Notes under the pieces: generated by a model
Database searches by the model: none
What the model was told of the DNA's origin: nothing
The model's input: only the letters and a program-made list of their open reading frames with translations
Shown: positions 19,743 to 30,075 of the stretch, in pieces
Numbering within the stretch: position 1 is the first letter of the stretch
Layout: each line of letters opens with the position of its first letter
Assembly (NCBI GenBank): GCA_963790525.1
Contig: CAWBOV010000006.1
Coordinates: 62,001 to 126,000, forward strand
Length of the DNA: 64,000 nt
DNA from: CAWBOV01 sp963790525
GTDB taxonomy: Bacteria; Actinomycetota; Actinomycetes; Mycobacteriales; Jatrophihabitantaceae
Direction of reading: 5' to 3'
Program-made: the position numbers and the translations under genes

Positions 19743-20660
19743 TCAGGCGCGCAGCCGGGCTCCCCACGTTGAGCTGGTCGTTTGTCCGGGCTCTAGTCGA
19801 ATGACGTTCTGACCGGTTTGGAAGGCGTTCGGTGGGCACGTCATGGGCTCGGTGCCCAGTCCGCGACGTCGACGCGGTGGCTCGAGGGTGTCGGCGGTGT
19901 AGAGCTCGATGATGGGGTAGGCCTCATCGACCCATATCTCGGTGGTCTGTCCGTCGGTGCCGGTCAGGCTGACCCACGCCCGGCCGTCGCCGTCGCGATC
20001 TAGGTCGGTGAAGGCGTAGTCCACGCGCAGGTCCCCGATCCGGCGGCTGGTCCGAAAGTCGAAGGCTGTGTCGATGACGTCTTCGGTGCCGACGGGGAGC
20101 TCCCGGTGAGGGTCGGTGACGATGCGGGTGCGCGCGGCCAGCTGAAGGGTGCAGTCATCGATCAGTCCGGAGCCGGGAGACAGGTAGGGGTGTTGCCCGC
20201 ATCCGTAGGGGCAGGTCTTATCGCCCTTGTTGGTGGCGGTCGTCGTGACGGTCAGCCCCGCCTCATCGAGGCGGTAGTCGATCTGTACCTCCAGCAGGAA
20301 CGGGTATCCCTCGAGCGGGTGGAGGGTTGCAGCCATCACGATGTGCTTGTCGGATTGGCGTACCGGTTGCCACGGTCGCCAGTGCAGGAAGCCGTGGATG
20401 GCGTTGTGCTTGTCGGGTTCGGTGAGGGCGACCTGGTAGTCGGTCTCGTCGAAGCGGTAGCGGCCGTCCGCGAGCCGGTTGGGCCACGGGACGAGGGGTG
20501 CGCCGTGGGCGCCGTCGCACATTGCCTCAAGCGAATAGGGTTGCAGCACGGCGCGGTCACCCGCCTGGTAGCTGCGGATGCCGCCGCCGACCTCGACGAT
20601 CGTGGCCTGCTGGTCTCCGTCGCTGATGACATGCTGTCGTCCAGATGGTGGTCTTGCCAT
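19743..20660 (-). CDS. Aldose 1-epimerase family protein
   Basis: Mutarotase-fold protein of 305 residues that interconverts alpha and beta anomers of aldoses. Family blocks visible are PLVPWPNRLADGRYRFD, HNAIHGFLHWRPW with a catalytic histidine, GCGQHPYLSPG with the second histidine, and LGTEPMTCPPNAFQTG near the C terminus. The frame is intact. It fits glucose release by GH15 and sugar oxidation elsewhere in the region, though it is not in an operon with them. Confidence 0.92.
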   Translation of the reverse strand: MARPPSGRQHVISDGDQQATIVEVGGGIRSYQAGDRAVLQPYSLEAMCDGAHGAPLVPWPNRLADGRYRFDETDYQVALTEPDKHNAIHGFLHWRPWQPVRQSDKHIVMAATLHPLEGYPFLLEVQIDYRLDEAGLTVTTTATNKGDKTCPYGCGQHPYLSPGSGLIDDCTLQLAARTRIVTDPHRELPVGTEDVIDTAFDFRTSRRIGDLRVDYAFTDLDRDGDGRAWVSLTGTDGQTTEIWVDEAYPIIELYTADTLEPPRRRRGLGTEPMTCPPNAFQTGQNVIRLEPGQTTSSTWGARLRA

Positions 20661-20954
20661 GAGGTGTCACGCCTTCCTGTTCGCGGGGCTGGCGACTGCG
20701 TCCAGCGGATCAGCTATGACGGTCATCGTGTTGTCGCCCGGGCGGGGACGCGACCCCATGATGAAGCACAGCCCTCAGCAGCGTCGCGCCGAGAGCACCG
20801 ACAATGAGCCAGAAGGCTCGTCCAGGTGGACTCCCGTTCGCGGCGGGCAGCCTACCTCGGGCGAGGTCGGTCTGCCGCTCGAGTACGTCCAGTTCGCGCG
20901 AAGCGGACGCGCCGGGGCCCCGTCCACCGAGAAGGCCCTCCGGAGCCGGACCAG
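20661..20954. other. Gap with a possible membrane-protein fragment
   Basis: On the minus strand the frame ending at 20710 contains a hydrophobic stretch (AFWLIVGALGATLLRAVLHH) preceded by a helical charged segment, but I find no start codon with a ribosome site. It may be the tail of a small membrane protein cut by the neighbouring IS256 remnant. Confidence 0.25.
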
Positions 20955-21905
20955 TCAGGTGACCTTGCGGGAGCCGGGCGTCATAGACTCGATCAGATTC
21001 GTCGTATAGACGCGCCGACACACCTCCGGCGGGAACGCCAGGAACGGTATTGAACTCGGCCCAGTGTGAGCGCCAGAGCCGCACGATCGGCGGGTAGCGC
21101 TGGACCCAGATCTGCTCGAAGGCTTCCAGCGCCGCCTCGTCCGCGGTCTGATCGACAGCGGTATAGATGACCCCGCAGATCCTTGTCGGCGCGCCCCAGT
21201 CCTTCTTCGATGCGTAGCGCAGTCATGCCCGGATCAGGTGGACCACGCACAGCTGCACCGTCGCCTGCGGCCAGACGACAGTGATCGCGTCGGGCAGTCC
21301 GGTCAATCGATCGCAGTAGACAATGCAGACGTCGGCGACACCCCGCGACTTCAGCTCTGCCAGCACGGTGATCCAGAACATGCTCGACTCCCTGGTCGAG
21401 GGCCCGACCCACAACCCGAGCACGGTCTTTGCGCCCTCGCAGTCGATCCCGATGGCCAGACAGACCAGCCGATTCGCCACGACGCCGTCGCGGATCTTGA
21501 CCCATCAACACGTCGATGGACACCACCGGGTGGACTCGGTCCAACGGCCGTGTCTGCCATCCCTGCCGCTCGTCGAGCACCGCGACGGTGCCCCGGCTGA
21601 TCAGCTCAGGCGAGACGTCGACGTCATACATCTCCCGCAGGTGCGCCCGGATGTCGCGGGTCGTCAGCCCACGCGCATACCAAGCGATGATGCGGTCATT
21701 GCATCCGTCCAGACGGGTCTGGCCCTTGTGTACGATCTGCGGGCTGAAGCTGCCGGCCCGGTCGCGAGGCATCTCCAGGTCGATGCCGCCGATCTCGGTC
21801 AACAGCCGCTTGCCAGTGACGCCGCTGCGGCTGTTGCCCGACCCACGCTCGGCCGGGTCATATTTTCATAGCTCAGGTGCTCGTTCATCTCCTCAGCCAG
21901 CGCGG
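20955..21905 (-). pseudogene. IS256-family transposase remnant
   Basis: Transposase blocks appear in several frames: LTEIGGIDLEMPRDRAGSFS, then GCNDRIIAWYARGLTTRDIR, MFWITVLAELKSRGVADVCI and QLCVVHLIRA. The C-terminal hallmark FLAFPPEVCRRVYTTNLIES is followed by RKVT and a stop. The N-terminal part before EEMNEHLSYE and the last part of the family are missing, and there are at least four frame changes. No terminal inverted repeats were found. It is a dead copy marking past mobility in this accessory region. Confidence 0.85.
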
Positions 21906-22698
21906 GGCGCTCGTGGTGACCGCTCGGCCGTCAACCCACGGGTGAGGCTGACGAGCGCGGCCAGCTCGCGGCGACCGCAACGACGAGCGCGGCTCCGATC
22001 GGCGCCCCGCGGCCGACCATGGTTGCCGATCCGGCGCGCGTCACCACGACGACCATGCAACCGGTCATGGCACACAGGGCCAGCGCGGCCGGGATGGCGC
22101 ACAGCATGGGGACGGACAGCACGGTCGGTCGGACATCCTGTCGCTCCAGGGCACGAGCCGGGGCGACACCCAGGCGGTCGATGATTGCGGCCAGCGTGCT
22201 TACACGATGCCGCGACCGTCAGGAGAGCGAGCGAGGAATGCGCAGCGAAAGAGGAGCCGGAGCCGACGACCAGCCGCCCTCCCTCTGTGGACTCCGCGAA
22301 GCCGACCGTAGGGGGTGGTATTTGACGATGGCGCGGGGTGTGACGAGCGTCAAGCGCTCGCGGGAAGCGCCCTCCACGCCGCGTCCCGGGCGGGTCCGCG
22401 TTGCGGCACCGATGACCAGTTCACCGCTATTTGTACCATTGCCGCCACTGGCGGATGCACCGAGGAACGACGCGGGCGTCGACGCCTTGGAGGAGGATCG
22501 TCGCTCGCGACGTCTCACCGCTCTCGGAGCCAATTGCAAGGAACCGCGAGCACGGTCGTGTCCTTTGAGAGTCTCGTTGCGCCGGCTCCTCCGCCGCGCG
22601 CGCTGGCCTGCGTCTGTGGGCGAAATCGAGGGCGACCCCGTCCCGCACGACAGCAGAGCGCGGCGCGGTCGTCGCGGATGCAGGTTTGATCGCGCTGC
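21906..22698. other. Degraded stretch with a membrane-protein fragment
   Basis: On the minus strand at about 21900-22210 a frame reads TLAAIIDRLGVAPARALERQ, then two hydrophobic stretches (MLCAIPAALALCAMTGCM; GAPIGAALVVAVAA), with a shift inside and no clear start. It resembles the end of a membrane permease. The rest, up to the integrase, holds nothing I can support. Its position between an IS remnant and an integrase fits a decayed element. Confidence 0.35.
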
Positions 22699-23604
22699 TT
22701 ACAGTTTGTCACCGAGGCCCATACGGTGGTGTGCGTCGCGGGCCCGCTCGTCGGCCTTGCTGGCGCCGTAGCGGCGGAGCATCTGCGGGCTCTTCCACCC
22801 CATGATCCGCATCAGGTCGGTCTCGCCGCCGCCTTCGGCGAGCCAGCGGTGTGCGGCTGTGTGCCGGAACTGGTGCGCGTGCAACCCTTCGATGCCGACC
22901 GCGCGCCCGCGGCGGCGCAGCATCAGGTGGATACCTGCCTGCCCGAGCGCGCCCTTGCCCTTCTCGGCCAGCCACAGCGCGTCGAGATCGCTGCGCCGGT
23001 CCTTGGCCCGTGCACGCAGGTAGCGGCCCAGAGCGAGGGCGGTGGCCTGCCCGAACGGCAACGCCCGGCCACGACGGCCCTTGCCGATGACGTGGCAGAC
23101 GCCTGCGTCGAAGTCGACGTCGTCGACGCGCAGGTCGGTGATCTCGCCGAGCCGGCCGCCGGTGTCGATGAGCATCCGGATGATGGCGTTGTCGCGGCGG
23201 TTGACGAGGTCGTTGCCTTTGCAGTCCTCGATGAGCGCCTTGAGCTGGTCGACCTCGAGGACGGCCACAGGCTGCTCGGGGACGATCGGGGATTGCGCGC
23301 CCTCCATGGGGCTCCGCTCGATCTCCTCCTCGTGCAGCATCCACTTGAAGAACTGCTGCAGCGCCCGGAAGTCCGCGGACACCGTCGCCGGCTTGACTCT
23401 GGTGAGGCGGTCGGTCACGAACGCCTCGATGTCGCGGCGGGTGACGGACTCGGGGCCGGGGGAGCGGTCGGTGGTGGCGAGGTAGCCGGCGAGCGAGTTG
23501 ACGGCGTTGGTGTAGATCCGCTGCGTCGATGTGGACAGATTGCGGTATTTCATCCAGGCAGCGAAGTCCCGCGCGACGGGCTGCCACCGGGTGTCCATAC
23601 TCAT
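22699..23604 (-). CDS. Tyrosine recombinase (XerC/phage integrase family)
   Basis: An intact 301-residue integrase. The N-terminal SAM-like core-binding domain (AAWMKYRNLSTSTQRIYTNA) is followed by the catalytic domain with all key residues: the arginine in DTGGRLGEITDLR, the lysine in VIGKGRRGRALPFG, the H-x-x-R-H box in HQFRHTAAHRW, and the tyrosine in MLRRYGASKADER. It starts 80 bases from the 3' end of tRNA-Arg(TCT) on the same strand, the classical layout of an element integrated at a tRNA 3' end. No excisionase is seen. Confidence 0.93.
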   Translation of the reverse strand: MSMDTRWQPVARDFAAWMKYRNLSTSTQRIYTNAVNSLAGYLATTDRSPGPESVTRRDIEAFVTDRLTRVKPATVSADFRALQQFFKWMLHEEEIERSPMEGAQSPIVPEQPVAVLEVDQLKALIEDCKGNDLVNRRDNAIIRMLIDTGGRLGEITDLRVDDVDFDAGVCHVIGKGRRGRALPFGQATALALGRYLRARAKDRRSDLDALWLAEKGKGALGQAGIHLMLRRRGRAVGIEGLHAHQFRHTAAHRWLAEGGGETDLMRIMGWKSPQMLRRYGASKADERARDAHHRMGLGDKL

Positions 23605-23683
23605 AACTTACCTTGTGGCTGTCCGTTGTGCTACCGTGCCACACCGAGGCCAGGTACTCGCAGGCCAGTGAATACGGTAGGTG

Positions 23684-23756
23684 TGCCCCCGGCAGGACTC
23701 GAACCTGCGACCAAGCGCTTAGAAGGCGCCTGCTCTATCCGCTGAGCTACGGGGGC
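23684..23756 (-). tRNA. tRNA-Arg(TCT)
   Basis: Read on the minus strand, the acceptor GCCCCCG pairs with CGGGGGC. The anticodon stem GGCGC/GCGCT has loop CTTCTAA, giving anticodon TCT. The T arm contains GGTTCGAGTCC, and the discriminator is A. CCA is not encoded. It is the likely attachment site for the adjacent integrase. Confidence 0.95.
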
Positions 23757-23837
23757 TGGATCGGCGGCAACAGCGTAGCGAAGCGCAGGGTGCGGCGCGG
23801 GCGCAGCGGCTTCCGCGGCGCACCGGGAACGGCGAGC

Positions 23838-23975
23838 TCAGGCCCGGCGGGCCGCGTCCCGATCGACCGTGCGGAGGCGGACGCTGTAGTCGGGGTCGCG
23901 ACTGTCGGTGACGCCGCGGCCGCTGATGCCGGCGACGACCAGGAAGCCGAGGAGAACGAGCAGCACGATCATCAT
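23838..23975 (-). CDS. Small single-span membrane protein (45 aa)
   Basis: Begins MMIVLLVLLGFLVVAGISGR and continues with a short charged tail (GVTDSRDPDYSVRLRTVDRD). It has one N-terminal membrane segment and a cytoplasmic or external basic tail. I do not know its function. It is divergent from the GlxA-type regulator, and the TGGCAGTAA element overlaps its start. The clean hydrophobic helix and good stop position support a real gene. Confidence 0.55.
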   Translation of the reverse strand: MMIVLLVLLGFLVVAGISGRGVTDSRDPDYSVRLRTVDRDAARRA

Positions 23976-24026
23976 GGCAGTAAGTCTGCGACCATTCAGA
24001 TGCAGTCACCAGTGGCAGTAATGCCA
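23975..24026. promoter_or_regulatory. Direct repeat and palindrome between small membrane gene and GlxA-type regulator
   Basis: TGGCAGTAA occurs at 23975-23983 and again at 24013-24021. The second copy belongs to a perfect inverted repeat TGGCA-GTAA-TGCCA (24013-24026). A related TGCCACAGGCA follows near 24043. This is a plausible site for the adjacent AraC-type regulator; inferred. Confidence 0.4.
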
Positions 24027-24069
24027 GGCTGCATTGAATTTCTGCCACAGGCACGGCATCCTGGTCCGC

Positions 24070-25026
24070 ATGCCGCTGCACAACGTCGCCGCGCTCGCGC
24101 TGGCCAACGTGAACCCGTTCGAGCTCGGCGTCGCGTGCGAAGGGTTCGGCCTCGATCGCACCGACGACGGCGTGCCCGGTTTCGACTTCGCCGTCGTGGC
24201 GCTCGACGACCAGCCCGTCCCCACGTCGGCCGGGTGGTCGCTCACGACGCCCTTCCGGCTCGACCGCGCCGACGAGGCCGACCTGCTGATCATCCCGGCC
24301 CCCGGTACCGGCCCGGACTGGCCCGAGGCCGCTCTGGACCTGGTGCGGCGAACCGTCGCGCGGGGCGCCGCGGTGATGGGCATCTGCTCCGGGGCGTTCC
24401 TGCTGGGCGCGGCCGGTGTGCTCGACGACCGTGACTGCACCACCCACTGGCGCTACACCGAGGACCTCGCCGCCCAGTTCCCGTCCGCGCGGGTCAACCC
24501 GGACGTGCTCTACGTCTGCGACGGCCCCGTGTACACGAGCGCGGGCACCGCAGCGGGGCTCGACCTCTGCCTGCATCTGATGCGGCGCGAATTCGGCGCC
24601 GAGATCGCCAACATCGTCGCGCGCCGCATGGTGATGCCACCGCACCGCGACGGCGGCCAGTCGCAATACGTCTCGACGTCCGTCCCCGTCGCCGCGCACG
24701 AGGGGAGCCTGGGCGCCTTGCTGGACGAGGTCCTCGACGAGCTCGACCAGCCGCACACGGTCACCACCCTCGCCGCCCGGTCGTCGTTGAGTCCACGGAC
24801 GTTCGCGCGGCGCTTCCGTGACGAGACGGGTACCTCGCCGCACGCGTGGCTCACGAGGCAACGGGTGATCTTCGCGCGGCGGCTGCTCGAGACCGGGGAC
24901 GACCCCATCGACGAGGTGGCCCGGCGGGCGGGATTCGGGGAAGCCGCGGCGCTGCGCCACCACTTCGCGCGCCAGGTGGGCACGGCCCCGGCGACCTACC
25001 GGCGCACCTTCCGCATGCACGCCTGA
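24070..25026 (+). CDS. GlxA-family AraC-type regulator with DJ-1/PfpI domain
   Basis: The N-terminal DJ-1/PfpI-like domain (residues about 1-180) carries the nucleophile-elbow cysteine in GAAVMGICSGAFLLGAAGVL, and the C-terminal domain has two AraC helix-turn-helices (TVTTLAARSSLSPRTFARRF; IDEVARRAGFGEAAALRHHF). Such proteins are activators of catabolic or transport genes. I prefer ATG 24070 over ATG 24034 because the conserved domain starts at once with LHNVAALALANVNPFELGVA and the palindromic region stays upstream. The 318 residues match the family. Confidence 0.9.
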   Translation: MPLHNVAALALANVNPFELGVACEGFGLDRTDDGVPGFDFAVVALDDQPVPTSAGWSLTTPFRLDRADEADLLIIPAPGTGPDWPEAALDLVRRTVARGAAVMGICSGAFLLGAAGVLDDRDCTTHWRYTEDLAAQFPSARVNPDVLYVCDGPVYTSAGTAAGLDLCLHLMRREFGAEIANIVARRMVMPPHRDGGQSQYVSTSVPVAAHEGSLGALLDEVLDELDQPHTVTTLAARSSLSPRTFARRFRDETGTSPHAWLTRQRVIFARRLLETGDDPIDEVARRAGFGEAAALRHHFARQVGTAPATYRRTFRMHA

Positions 25027-25152
25027 GGCCCGTGCATACACGCCTGAGCCTTGTGGCGCTACCTGCGTCCGGACGGGCCGCTGCGGTACCGTCGGGCCAT
25101 CGACAGCGACGTTCCGGAAGTTCAGGGCACAGGCCCGGGTCGGCACGCGCGA

Positions 25153-26751
25153 ATGGCCGAGCGCGTCGCCACCTGGTCGCTCGCACTCATCGCCCGCATC
25201 GTCCTGCCGCTGCTCTGCGCGAGCGTGCTGGTCAGGGCGCTGCCGTATCGGACGACGGTCGACGGGATCCCGTTCCGGGTCCAGGTGACCATCTTCAGCC
25301 GCAAGGGTTTCAGCGCGGACACGACACTCGGCAACTGGGAGTTCCCGCACGTCAGCCCGTTGCCGGTCGGCGCCCACGTCTCGCCGGACAACGTCGACCT
25401 GCTGCGGCTGACCCGGGAGGCGAGTCCGGACACCGCGTCCTTCGTCGCGACGCTGCGTGACCACTTCACCGATCGCGTGCCCTGGATGGTGCTCTGGCTG
25501 GTCGGGGAGACGGTGATCGGTGTGGCCGTCGGCATCCTGCTGACCGCCGCACTGGGGCTCGCGGCGCGGTACCTGCGCGGCAAGGAGCGCAGGACGGGGG
25601 AGTGGCGCCGGATCGGGGTGCAGCTCGGCGCCGGGCTCGGCGTGCTGGTCGTGCTCGCCGCCTACGGGATCGTCACGTTCAACTCCTCCTGGGCGAAGCA
25701 ATCACGGCTCACAGGCACCCTCGCCGCGTTCCAGCTCTTCCCCGACCAGCTGGAGAAGTACTACAGCCAGCAGTCCAAGGCCTACGACGCCCTGGGTGCG
25801 GTGATCGGCATCCAGGCCGCACTGCAGCAGCAGATCGACCGGGCCGAGACGCCGCCGACCGCCTTCAACATCATGTACATCTCCGACGTCCACCTCGCTG
25901 CCGTGTATCCGCTGGTGCGCCAGTACGCGGACAACTTCGGCGTGAAACTGATCGTGAACACCGGCGACGAGAGCGAATTCGGCTCGGCGGTGGAGATGAC
26001 GCCGTCCTACCTGGCGGCGATCAAGGCGATCACCTCGACGATTCCGATGATCTGGCTGGCCGGCAACCACGACTCGCCGACGGTGGAGTCGATCATGCGT
26101 GGCATCCCGGGGGTGACGGTCCTGGGCGACAAGACCCGCAACGCCGACGGCTCGATCTCGGTCACGGCGTCGGAGACGACCGCATACGGGCTGACGATCG
26201 CGGGACTGCCGGATCCCCGCGTGTACGGGGCAGCCGGCGTCTACGGCTCCGATGACACCTCGCTGGTGGACAAGCTGGAACAGGCGACGGTCGACGAGGT
26301 CACGAAGACGATCGCCAAGGAGCGCACCTTCGACATCTTCGCCACCCACGAACCCGTCGCCGCCGCACAGCTGACGAAGAATCTTCCCGGCCGCATCAGG
26401 CAGACCAACTCCGGTCACACCCATGCCCAGAACAGCATCTCCGACGTGCAGAAGGGTTCGAACATCGATCTCGTGGAGGGGTCGACGGGGGCGGGCGGCC
26501 TGGACAACCTGAACCGGACGACCACCCGGCCTCCGATCGAGTTCAGCATCGAGTCGGTGACCGCGAACTGCCTGTTCACCCGGGTCCTGCGGTTCCAGCT
26601 CAACAACGCCGCCACGCCCACGGGTCCCGATGCCGCGACCTTCGGGGACGACGTCAGCGTGTCGACCCTGTACCTGACCCCGCAGAAACTGCCCTCCGAC
26701 CGGGTGTGCGGGACCAGGCTCGGCGTGGCGTCGCCGCTCCCGCTCGGCTGA
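25153..26751 (+). CDS. Membrane-anchored calcineurin-like metallophosphoesterase
   Basis: About 532 residues from ATG 25153; an upstream in-frame start at 25051 would add 34. An N-terminal membrane helix (ATWSLALIARIVLPLLCASV) and a second pair near residues 135-220 frame an extracytoplasmic domain. The C-terminal half is a metallophosphoesterase with metal-site motifs YISDVHLAAV, NTGDESEFG, LAGNHDSP and SGHTHAQ. It probably acts outside the membrane on a phosphoester of unknown identity. The frame is intact. Confidence 0.85.
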   Translation: MAERVATWSLALIARIVLPLLCASVLVRALPYRTTVDGIPFRVQVTIFSRKGFSADTTLGNWEFPHVSPLPVGAHVSPDNVDLLRLTREASPDTASFVATLRDHFTDRVPWMVLWLVGETVIGVAVGILLTAALGLAARYLRGKERRTGEWRRIGVQLGAGLGVLVVLAAYGIVTFNSSWAKQSRLTGTLAAFQLFPDQLEKYYSQQSKAYDALGAVIGIQAALQQQIDRAETPPTAFNIMYISDVHLAAVYPLVRQYADNFGVKLIVNTGDESEFGSAVEMTPSYLAAIKAITSTIPMIWLAGNHDSPTVESIMRGIPGVTVLGDKTRNADGSISVTASETTAYGLTIAGLPDPRVYGAAGVYGSDDTSLVDKLEQATVDEVTKTIAKERTFDIFATHEPVAAAQLTKNLPGRIRQTNSGHTHAQNSISDVQKGSNIDLVEGSTGAGGLDNLNRTTTRPPIEFSIESVTANCLFTRVLRFQLNNAATPTGPDAATFGDDVSVSTLYLTPQKLPSDRVCGTRLGVASPLPLG

Positions 26752-26842
26752 GGCGCCCCCGAGTAGTCAGCCGACGCCCGGATGCGGCCGCCCCGGGCGA
26801 GCCTCGTCCACGGCGGCGTCCCTCACGGGCAGAGTCGGCGCC

Positions 26843-27592
26843 GTGACCGCGCGTGAGCAGCCAGGAGACGAACCCACGACCGAGCAGGTGCGCGCTCACG
26901 CCGGTCACACCGCGCGAACCGATCGCCGCGGTGAGGCCCGCGCACCCGCCGCGTGCGCGATCGTGGTGGCTGCTGTGCTCTACGGACTGCTTCCGCAGAA
27001 CCTGCTCCTCGGCCCGCGGCTCCTGATCCCCGCGCTCGAGCTCCTGCTGCTGATCGCGGTCGTGTCGACCAACCCGCGCCGCATGACCCGTCAGACACGG
27101 ATCTCCAGGACGAGCTCGATCGCCCTGGTCGTGCTCATCGCGCTGACCAACCTCGTGGCGCTGGGATTGCTCGTGCACTACCTCGTCAGCTCCCAGGTGA
27201 AGGGCGGCGGTTCCCTGCTGCTTGCGGCCCTGCAGGTCTGGGCCACGAACGTCATCGCCTTCGCCCTCATCTACTGGGAGATGGATCGGGGTGGACCGGT
27301 CTCGCGCACGACCACCCCCCGCGAGGAGCTCCCGCTGGCGGACTTCCGTTTCACCCACGACGAGGACCACGACACGGTCGTGGAAGTGGCCACCGGATCC
27401 AGCAAGATCGCCGACTGGGTGCCCACGTTCGTCGACTACCTGTACGTGTCGACGACGAATTCCAGCGCCTTCAGCCCGACGGACACGATGCCCCTCACCA
27501 GCCGGGCCAAGGTGCTGATGGGTGTGGAGGCCACGGCTGCCCTGCTGACCTCGCTGCTGGTCATCGCCCGCGCGGTGGGCGCGCTCACCTGA
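26843..27592 (+). CDS. Multi-spanning membrane protein, function unknown
   Basis: A 249-residue protein with about four to five membrane segments (AACAIVVAAVLYGLLPQNLL, ISRTSSIALVVLIALTNLVA, LLLAALQVWATNVIAFALIY and a final LLTSLLVIARAV). The conserved stretch YLYVSTTNSSAFSPTDTMPL before the last helix resembles the pore-loop-like segment of a common uncharacterised family that often ends this way. It starts with GTG 91 bases after the phosphoesterase, and cotranscription is possible. Confidence 0.7.
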   Translation: MTAREQPGDEPTTEQVRAHAGHTARTDRRGEARAPAACAIVVAAVLYGLLPQNLLLGPRLLIPALELLLLIAVVSTNPRRMTRQTRISRTSSIALVVLIALTNLVALGLLVHYLVSSQVKGGGSLLLAALQVWATNVIAFALIYWEMDRGGPVSRTTTPREELPLADFRFTHDEDHDTVVEVATGSSKIADWVPTFVDYLYVSTTNSSAFSPTDTMPLTSRAKVLMGVEATAALLTSLLVIARAVGALT

Positions 27593-27748
27593 CCGACGGT
27601 GACAAGCACATCCCTCCGACAGTCGGCCCGGCTGTCCACAGGGACCGCGGTTGTCCACAGATGGCGCTGCGCGATCCCGTGGGCCGTTCGGTCGCGCTTG
27701 GCTGGAGGGGCCTCCGAACGGCGGGGGCAACGGATACAGGAGGCAGCC

Positions 27749-28216
27749 ATGTACGACACCTACATCACCGTGGTCGGCAATCTCGTCGATGACCCGTCAC
27801 TGCGCACGACGCCGAACGGGCACGCGGTCGCCAGTTTCCGCATCGGGTCCACCGCCCGGCGGCGCGACGCCGAGGGCAGCTTCGTCGACGCCAACAAGTT
27901 CTTCGTCAGCGTCACCTGCTGGCGGGAGATGGCGGAGAACGCTGCCGCGTCGCTGCATCGCGGGGATCCGGTCGTGGTCCAGGGACGCATCTCGACCCGT
28001 GACTACGTCAAGGACGAGCAGACCCGGGTGTCGTACGAGATGGAGGCGGACGCGATCGGTCACAACCTCGCGCGCGGTCGGAGTTCGTTCGCCAAGCGCG
28101 CCAAGCCCCGTGCGGTCACGTCGGTCGCCGTGGACGAGCAGGGCCTTCCGCCGGACCTGACCACGGAGCGGTTGGAGGCGGAGTGGGGGCGCGAACGCGA
28201 AGGCTCGCTGGCCTGA
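27749..28216 (+). CDS. ssb: Single-stranded DNA-binding protein (short paralogue type)
   Basis: ATG 27749 follows AGGAGG. The OB-fold begins YDTYITVVGNLVDDPSLRTT and continues with FFVSVTCWREMAENAAASLH and DPVVVQGRISTRDYVKDEQT, characteristic of SSB. The 155-residue product lacks the acidic DDDxPF-type tail through which the main SSB recruits partner proteins; it ends in a basic-acidic helix instead. This suggests the second SSB paralogue found beside ettA in actinobacteria rather than the replication SSB. Confidence 0.9.
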   Translation: MYDTYITVVGNLVDDPSLRTTPNGHAVASFRIGSTARRRDAEGSFVDANKFFVSVTCWREMAENAAASLHRGDPVVVQGRISTRDYVKDEQTRVSYEMEADAIGHNLARGRSSFAKRAKPRAVTSVAVDEQGLPPDLTTERLEAEWGREREGSLA

Positions 28217-28276
28217 CTCCGGGCCCGGCCGGTGCGGGCGGGTTGGGAGCGGGACCGGCAAGCTGCAAGACTGGAC

Positions 28277-28312
28277 TACTGGTACCGCGCCGTCACCGGT
28301 GCGGTACCAGTA
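28277..28312. promoter_or_regulatory. Perfect 12-bp inverted repeat before ettA
   Basis: TACTGGTACCGC (28277-28288) pairs exactly with GCGGTACCAGTA (28301-28312) around a 12-base loop. It lies 60 bases after ssb and 53 before the ettA start. There is no T-run, so it could be an operator, a 5'-UTR hairpin or a Rho-type stop site. Confidence 0.5.
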
Positions 28313-28365
28313 CCTGGCGCCGCACGGCACCCGCGCCAGCCGACCCGAGACGAGCAAGGACCACG

Positions 28366-30052
<1,687 letters not shown>

Positions 30053-30075
30053 CGGGTCCGGGAGACAATCACGTC

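Noticed and set aside
20955..21905. Functional IS256 insertion sequence
   Set aside because: Both protein ends are missing, several frames are needed, and no terminal inverted repeats were found.
1..22700. Prophage
   Set aside because: No capsid, tail, terminase, portal or lysis genes are visible; only one integrase and an IS remnant.
22219..22771. Genes between the IS256 remnant and the integrase on either strand
   Set aside because: Frames are short, mutually overlapping, and show no domains or ribosome sites.
1074..23756. Matching attachment-site repeat of the tRNA-Arg or tRNA-Gly 3' end elsewhere in the window
   Set aside because: Searched by eye around the integrase, IS remnant and tRNA-Val; no second copy longer than general tRNA similarity was found.
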